Origin: Candidula unifasciata
Lineage: Eukaryota; Mollusca; Gastropoda; Stylommatophora; Geomitridae
DNA length: 64,000 nt
Assembly (NCBI GenBank): GCA_905116865.2
Contig: CAJHNH020006112.1
Location: forward strand, 321,501 to 385,500
Direction of reading: 5' to 3'
The position numbers were made by a program, and so were the translations under genes. Below are positions 60,890-64,000 of the stretch, piece after piece (within the stretch, counting starts at the first letter, position 1; each line of letters starts with the position of its first letter). A model generated the notes under the pieces. The model did not search any database. It saw only the letters and a program-made list of their open reading frames with translations, and was not told the origin of the DNA.

Positions 60890-60975
60890 CGCTTTGCGCA
60901 TGCGTAGGATATTCGTCGTCAAGGAAATGTCTAATAGGTACCAATCAAATGCTACCAAATAATAGAGCCAATGAA
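60890..60975 (-). promoter_or_regulatory. Probable PTGR3 promoter: NRF1-like site and two CCAAT boxes
   Basis: TGCGCATGCGT at about 60895-60905 matches the palindromic NRF1 motif in all but the last position. CCAAT pentamers occur at about 60941 and 60968. All lie 110-185 bases upstream of the first PTGR3 ATG. The arrangement is typical of TATA-less housekeeping promoters, but no start site can be seen directly. Confidence 0.45.
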
Positions 60976-61312
60976 ATGTTGGTATGGCTACGATTGTATT
61001 AGTTTCGTATATCGTCGGCAAAGCTCGCAGGTGTTTTCGTACATAGAGATACAAAAAGGTATTTGGACGGCGGTAAAAATGAAATATATTATGCTCTATT
61101 ATGATATTTGGAAACAGCTGTTGCTATGTGTCAAACATTGCTATTTTGTGGTACAAAATTTATTTTATCCCAAAAAAAAAATACATGGGGTGGTGTCTTT
61201 AGTATAACTTTTCAACGCTATATTGTTTACAAATGACATACATCTTGTATGTAATCTATTCTACGAATGTCGAACTTTACCAAAACGAACACTAAGAAAA
61301 AAAGAAAAAAAA

Positions 61313-61480
61313 ATGCCGTACAGTGACCCCTTAATTCAACCTGATCCCTATAGATATCCGTTAGACGAACCGACACCTTTCAGAACGCAAATCATACGGT
61401 GCATAAAAGCGAAAGATTTATGCGTTGTGAAGAGAAACCAGAGTGACGGTGCATTAATTAATGAGCTCTTCTTTAAATAG
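61313..61480 (+). CDS. Small divergent ORF, unrecognised
   Basis: A 55-codon frame starts MPYSDPLIQPDPYRYPLDEP and ends at a TAG at 61478-61480. It sits head-to-head with PTGR3, about 530 bases from its ATG, in sequence free of the window's repeats. The frame stays open further upstream to an ATG at 61223. I recognise no family. It could be a first exon of a neighbouring gene, a microprotein, or chance. Confidence 0.2.
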   Translation: MPYSDPLIQPDPYRYPLDEPTPFRTQIIRCIKAKDLCVVKRNQSDGALINELFFK

Positions 61481-61721
61481 CTGACACAACCTAACAGATA
61501 ACATTTTCAGTTAGGGTCTCTCAAGTAGCCGGCCGGATTTGAACGAAATACCTCCACACCTAGGGAAGAGAATATTTTATTCAGCGGCATCGCTGGTTAA
61601 GTGATGGCGTTTTAAAACAGTGGAGTCGTGATACGATGTCCCATCTAATACTGTAAAACTGCTATGCGTTTAGCAATAAAAATGTCCTTTTTAGGCGTAT
61701 TTGGGTAACAAGTAAATAAAG

Positions 61722-62180
61722 TAAAGAGCCCTTTTCCACTCATTTAGGCGTATATGACATATAGGGCTAGACCTAAATTTTCATAGACCAATCGGCACAA
61801 GATGGGTGATGTGGTCAGCATCACGCCGGCCGCCTTTACTTCACGGGATTGCACCCGATACCCACTCAAGGCTGGGTCGACCTGGGAGTCAAGGTCATTT
61901 CTGAAAATAGTCCGGCGCCACCAGGGAGCCCACGACCTTCCGATCCGCGGCGAGCGTCTAGCCGCTCGGCCACGTCGACTCCCTTGGGTAGATAGTGTTA
62001 GACCTATATTTTCAGACACGCTGGCTGATGCTGTCATGAAGTGGGTGTTACCGGCCGCCTTTACTTACACTCGAGGAATGGTGTCCGCATCAATTGCTGG
62101 AGGCCTCTAGCCCGGCCCGTAACGATCCCCATTTCCAACATTTTAGCCCTGGAGTAAACTACACTGAATAGCCCGAATAA
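61722..62180 (-). repeat. tRNA-derived SINE S1 with intact tRNA-like head, plus second fragment
   Basis: Minus sense at about 61985 starts GGGAGTCGACGTGGCCGAGC (A box like tRNA-Leu/Ser, GTGGCCGAGCGGCTAG). It continues GGAAGGTCGTGGGCTCC and then the S1 body to about 61722. 61986-62180 holds a second, truncated S1 piece with GCCGGCCGCCTTTACTT-type sequence shifted by rearrangement. Confidence 0.8.
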
Positions 62181-62304
62181 AGGGTCTTATTAATATTGCG
62201 CAATTAAAAAGGGCTTAACTCTCTGAGACTGCCACCCTTGAAAATGGTAGGGAAATGCTCTTAAGGGGTCCAGGTTTTGTTTAATTGCCAAGTCATAATA
62301 ATAA

Positions 62305-62465
62305 TATGTAAAGTAAAGAGCCCTTTGCACGCCTTTAGGCGCATAGGGCATATGAGAAGAGCGCCCATATTTTTTACAGACCGATCGGCACTAGGTGGGT
62401 ACTGGGGTCAGCATTACGTCGGCCGCTTTTACTTCCCAAGGACATACATCCTGGTACCAATTTAA
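62305..62465 (-). repeat. SINE S1 fragment
   Basis: Contains GTAAAGAGCCCTTTGCACGC, CAGACCGATCGGCACTAGGT and CGGCCGCTTTTACTTCCCAA, the S1 body inverted. Confidence 0.65.
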
Positions 62466-62474
62466 GGTATAATA

Positions 62475-62476
62475 AA

Positions 62477-62540
<64 letters not shown>
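62475..62540. repeat. (AAT)n microsatellite
   Basis: About 21 TAA units. Confidence 0.97.
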
Positions 62541-62559
62541 GAAATAATTACGTGCTGAA

Positions 62560-63520
62560 TGGCAAAAAAAAAAATAATGTATTTAATATAATTTGGCCTT
62601 GTAAACCCCCCCCCCCCCTTTCTAGCCACAGCCACCCACTGTATAACCAGAACTTTTGTAATGCTCGGAGGGGGTTGGGTTTCATACGGCAGACCCAGGT
62701 TCAATGGGATGGGGGGATGAGGCAAACATAAAAATATCAACGGAACTCTTAACGTTTCCTGGCACATCTACACATTTTCTCAGTCTGATCTAGGTCAGAG
62801 GGGTGTCTCGTTGTACTGCTTTCTTCGAAAAGAGTCTCTTTTGTGACCTAGGTTGAGGCTGTGAGTGGGGGGGGGGGGGGGGTAAGGGCCAGTTCTACGT
62901 GTTCTAGGGTCGTTGAAAGCTGTGTCGTCGTGTAGTATAGAACAGGCGACATCGGCGCCGATGTAATTGAAGGCAAGACAACGTGACGCCCCTCCGACGT
63001 AAAAGAGTCTGAGAAAGTTTAAATGAAAAGGTCATGTAGTGTGTAGATGGGCCGGGAAATGTGAACAGGACCATCTCAACTGCTTGAATACCAAGGTATA
63101 CACCATAGGTTTATCAATTACCCAACACATGATAAAGATTTCCTAACATCTTTCTATCTAGGCCGTCTTTCTCTCACATTACTGCAGTCTCTCCAGTAAC
63201 AAATTATGTCCCGTGGTTGTAATATTTTAAGACATTGGTCTGGTTAACCGGCTCTAAACGTATCCTACAAGCACACTCATTGATAGATAACGCAGAGTTC
63301 GTCCCCTCTCCAATGGTCCCAGTCATATTCACGTAAATCAATTGGATAATTGTTATATAACTATATCCTATCTTGCAAAAGGATCACGTTTGCCACTTAT
63401 TTAGTCCATCGTACTTAGTACTATTTGATGAATCAATAGCAAGCTTGTTGTCTACATGTCAAGTACTTATTCATGCAAATGAGACATGAAAACATTATTA
63501 TTGCAACATAATACATAGCA
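62560..63520. other. Intergenic sequence, no gene seen
   Basis: Contains a C run at about 62608-62619, a G run at about 62868-62882 and the dispersed piece shared with 44.5 kb. Otherwise I see nothing supportable. Confidence 0.4.
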
Positions 63521-63524
63521 ATCC

Positions 63525-63845
63525 AAATGGCCGGTAGCCGGTTCACGTGTGAGCTGGTGAAATACTTTATGTAATATTTATGTCTGTGTATAACTAACCT
63601 ATCGTGCTCGACTCCTCTCATCAATGAGAAACTACATTTCTGGTGGCGACTGTTGGCCATGGCGCCTCTAGCAAATGGCAAATGCATTTACTACATGCAC
63701 ATATTTCTGGAGTGTTCAGAGACTAATTGTTTGTTCACCAGTTTTGTTTAATGGGACGTTTTATTTGATTTTCACTGGCTCATGAACGGAGCAAGTACGG
63801 GGAAACCCGACTGTGGTGAAGTTGAAACCTCGTCTAAGATTAAGA
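63525..63845. repeat. Dispersed repeat shared with 20010-20460
   Basis: Contains CACGTGTGAGCTGGTGAAAT, CAACTGTTGGC-like, CTAATTGTTTGTTCACCAGT and GAACGGAGCAAGTACGGGGA in the order seen at 20 kb. Confidence 0.7.
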
Positions 63846-64000
63846 CAGTAATTCTTCCTACTTCTTTAAATTTGAAGAAATCAATTGTAAACACAGTCAA
63901 CATAAAGATAAAAATAAAACACTTTTATGTGAGTAGGTTTAAAACAGAAGAATTTAACTCTAGCATATATTTTGTGGATTTTCATCATGGTATGGGGCGT

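Overview
This is a 64-kb piece of an animal nuclear genome: AT-rich, long introns, no operons and very repeat-dense. Two conserved protein genes can be read exon by exon, both on the minus strand. The first is a tectonic gene (TCTN1-like, ciliary transition zone), coding 34523 down to 1509 in 13 exons. The second is a PTGR3/ZADH2-type medium-chain reductase, coding 60785 down to 39582 in 13 exons. The splice phases I assigned close both frames, giving predicted proteins of 655 and 391 residues. RTE-type LINE remnants, tRNA-headed SINEs, hAT and mariner-like miniature elements, many minisatellites and long G/C homopolymers suggest an invertebrate, most likely a lophotrochozoan (possibly a gastropod mollusc). 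The taxon is inference only.

Layout. 1-1508: LINE remnants and a MITE downstream of TCTN1. 1509-34523: TCTN1; its introns hold nearly all the minisatellites, including a 3.4-kb array of about 114 copies of a 30-bp unit (10285-13735) with higher-order duplications. 24-25 kb is a 22-bp array. Intron 1 carries a 1,020-bp terminal-inverted-repeat element with an exact 8-bp target-site duplication. 34524-38850: intergenic, with a CTA microsatellite, RNase H and reverse-transcriptase remnants and two unrecognised short ORFs. 38850-60785: PTGR3 with its probable 3' UTR; intron 1 (55589-60690) holds two adjacent hAT-type elements and a 148-bp direct repeat flanking a retroelement copy. 60786-64000: probable PTGR3 promoter (NRF1-like and CCAAT motifs), a small divergent ORF of unknown status, tRNA-like SINEs and repeats.

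The two genes are not functionally linked in any way the sequence shows: one protein is secretory/ciliary, the other a soluble NADPH-dependent reductase. The long repeat-encoded ORFs at 10.3-13.6 kb are not genes. The most interesting material is structural: the higher-order minisatellite whose duplication history can be followed by single-base markers, nested insertions with recognisable target-site duplications and an empty-site paralogue, and the 148-bp repeat pair beside PTGR3 exon 2. I did not find a convincing new gene system.
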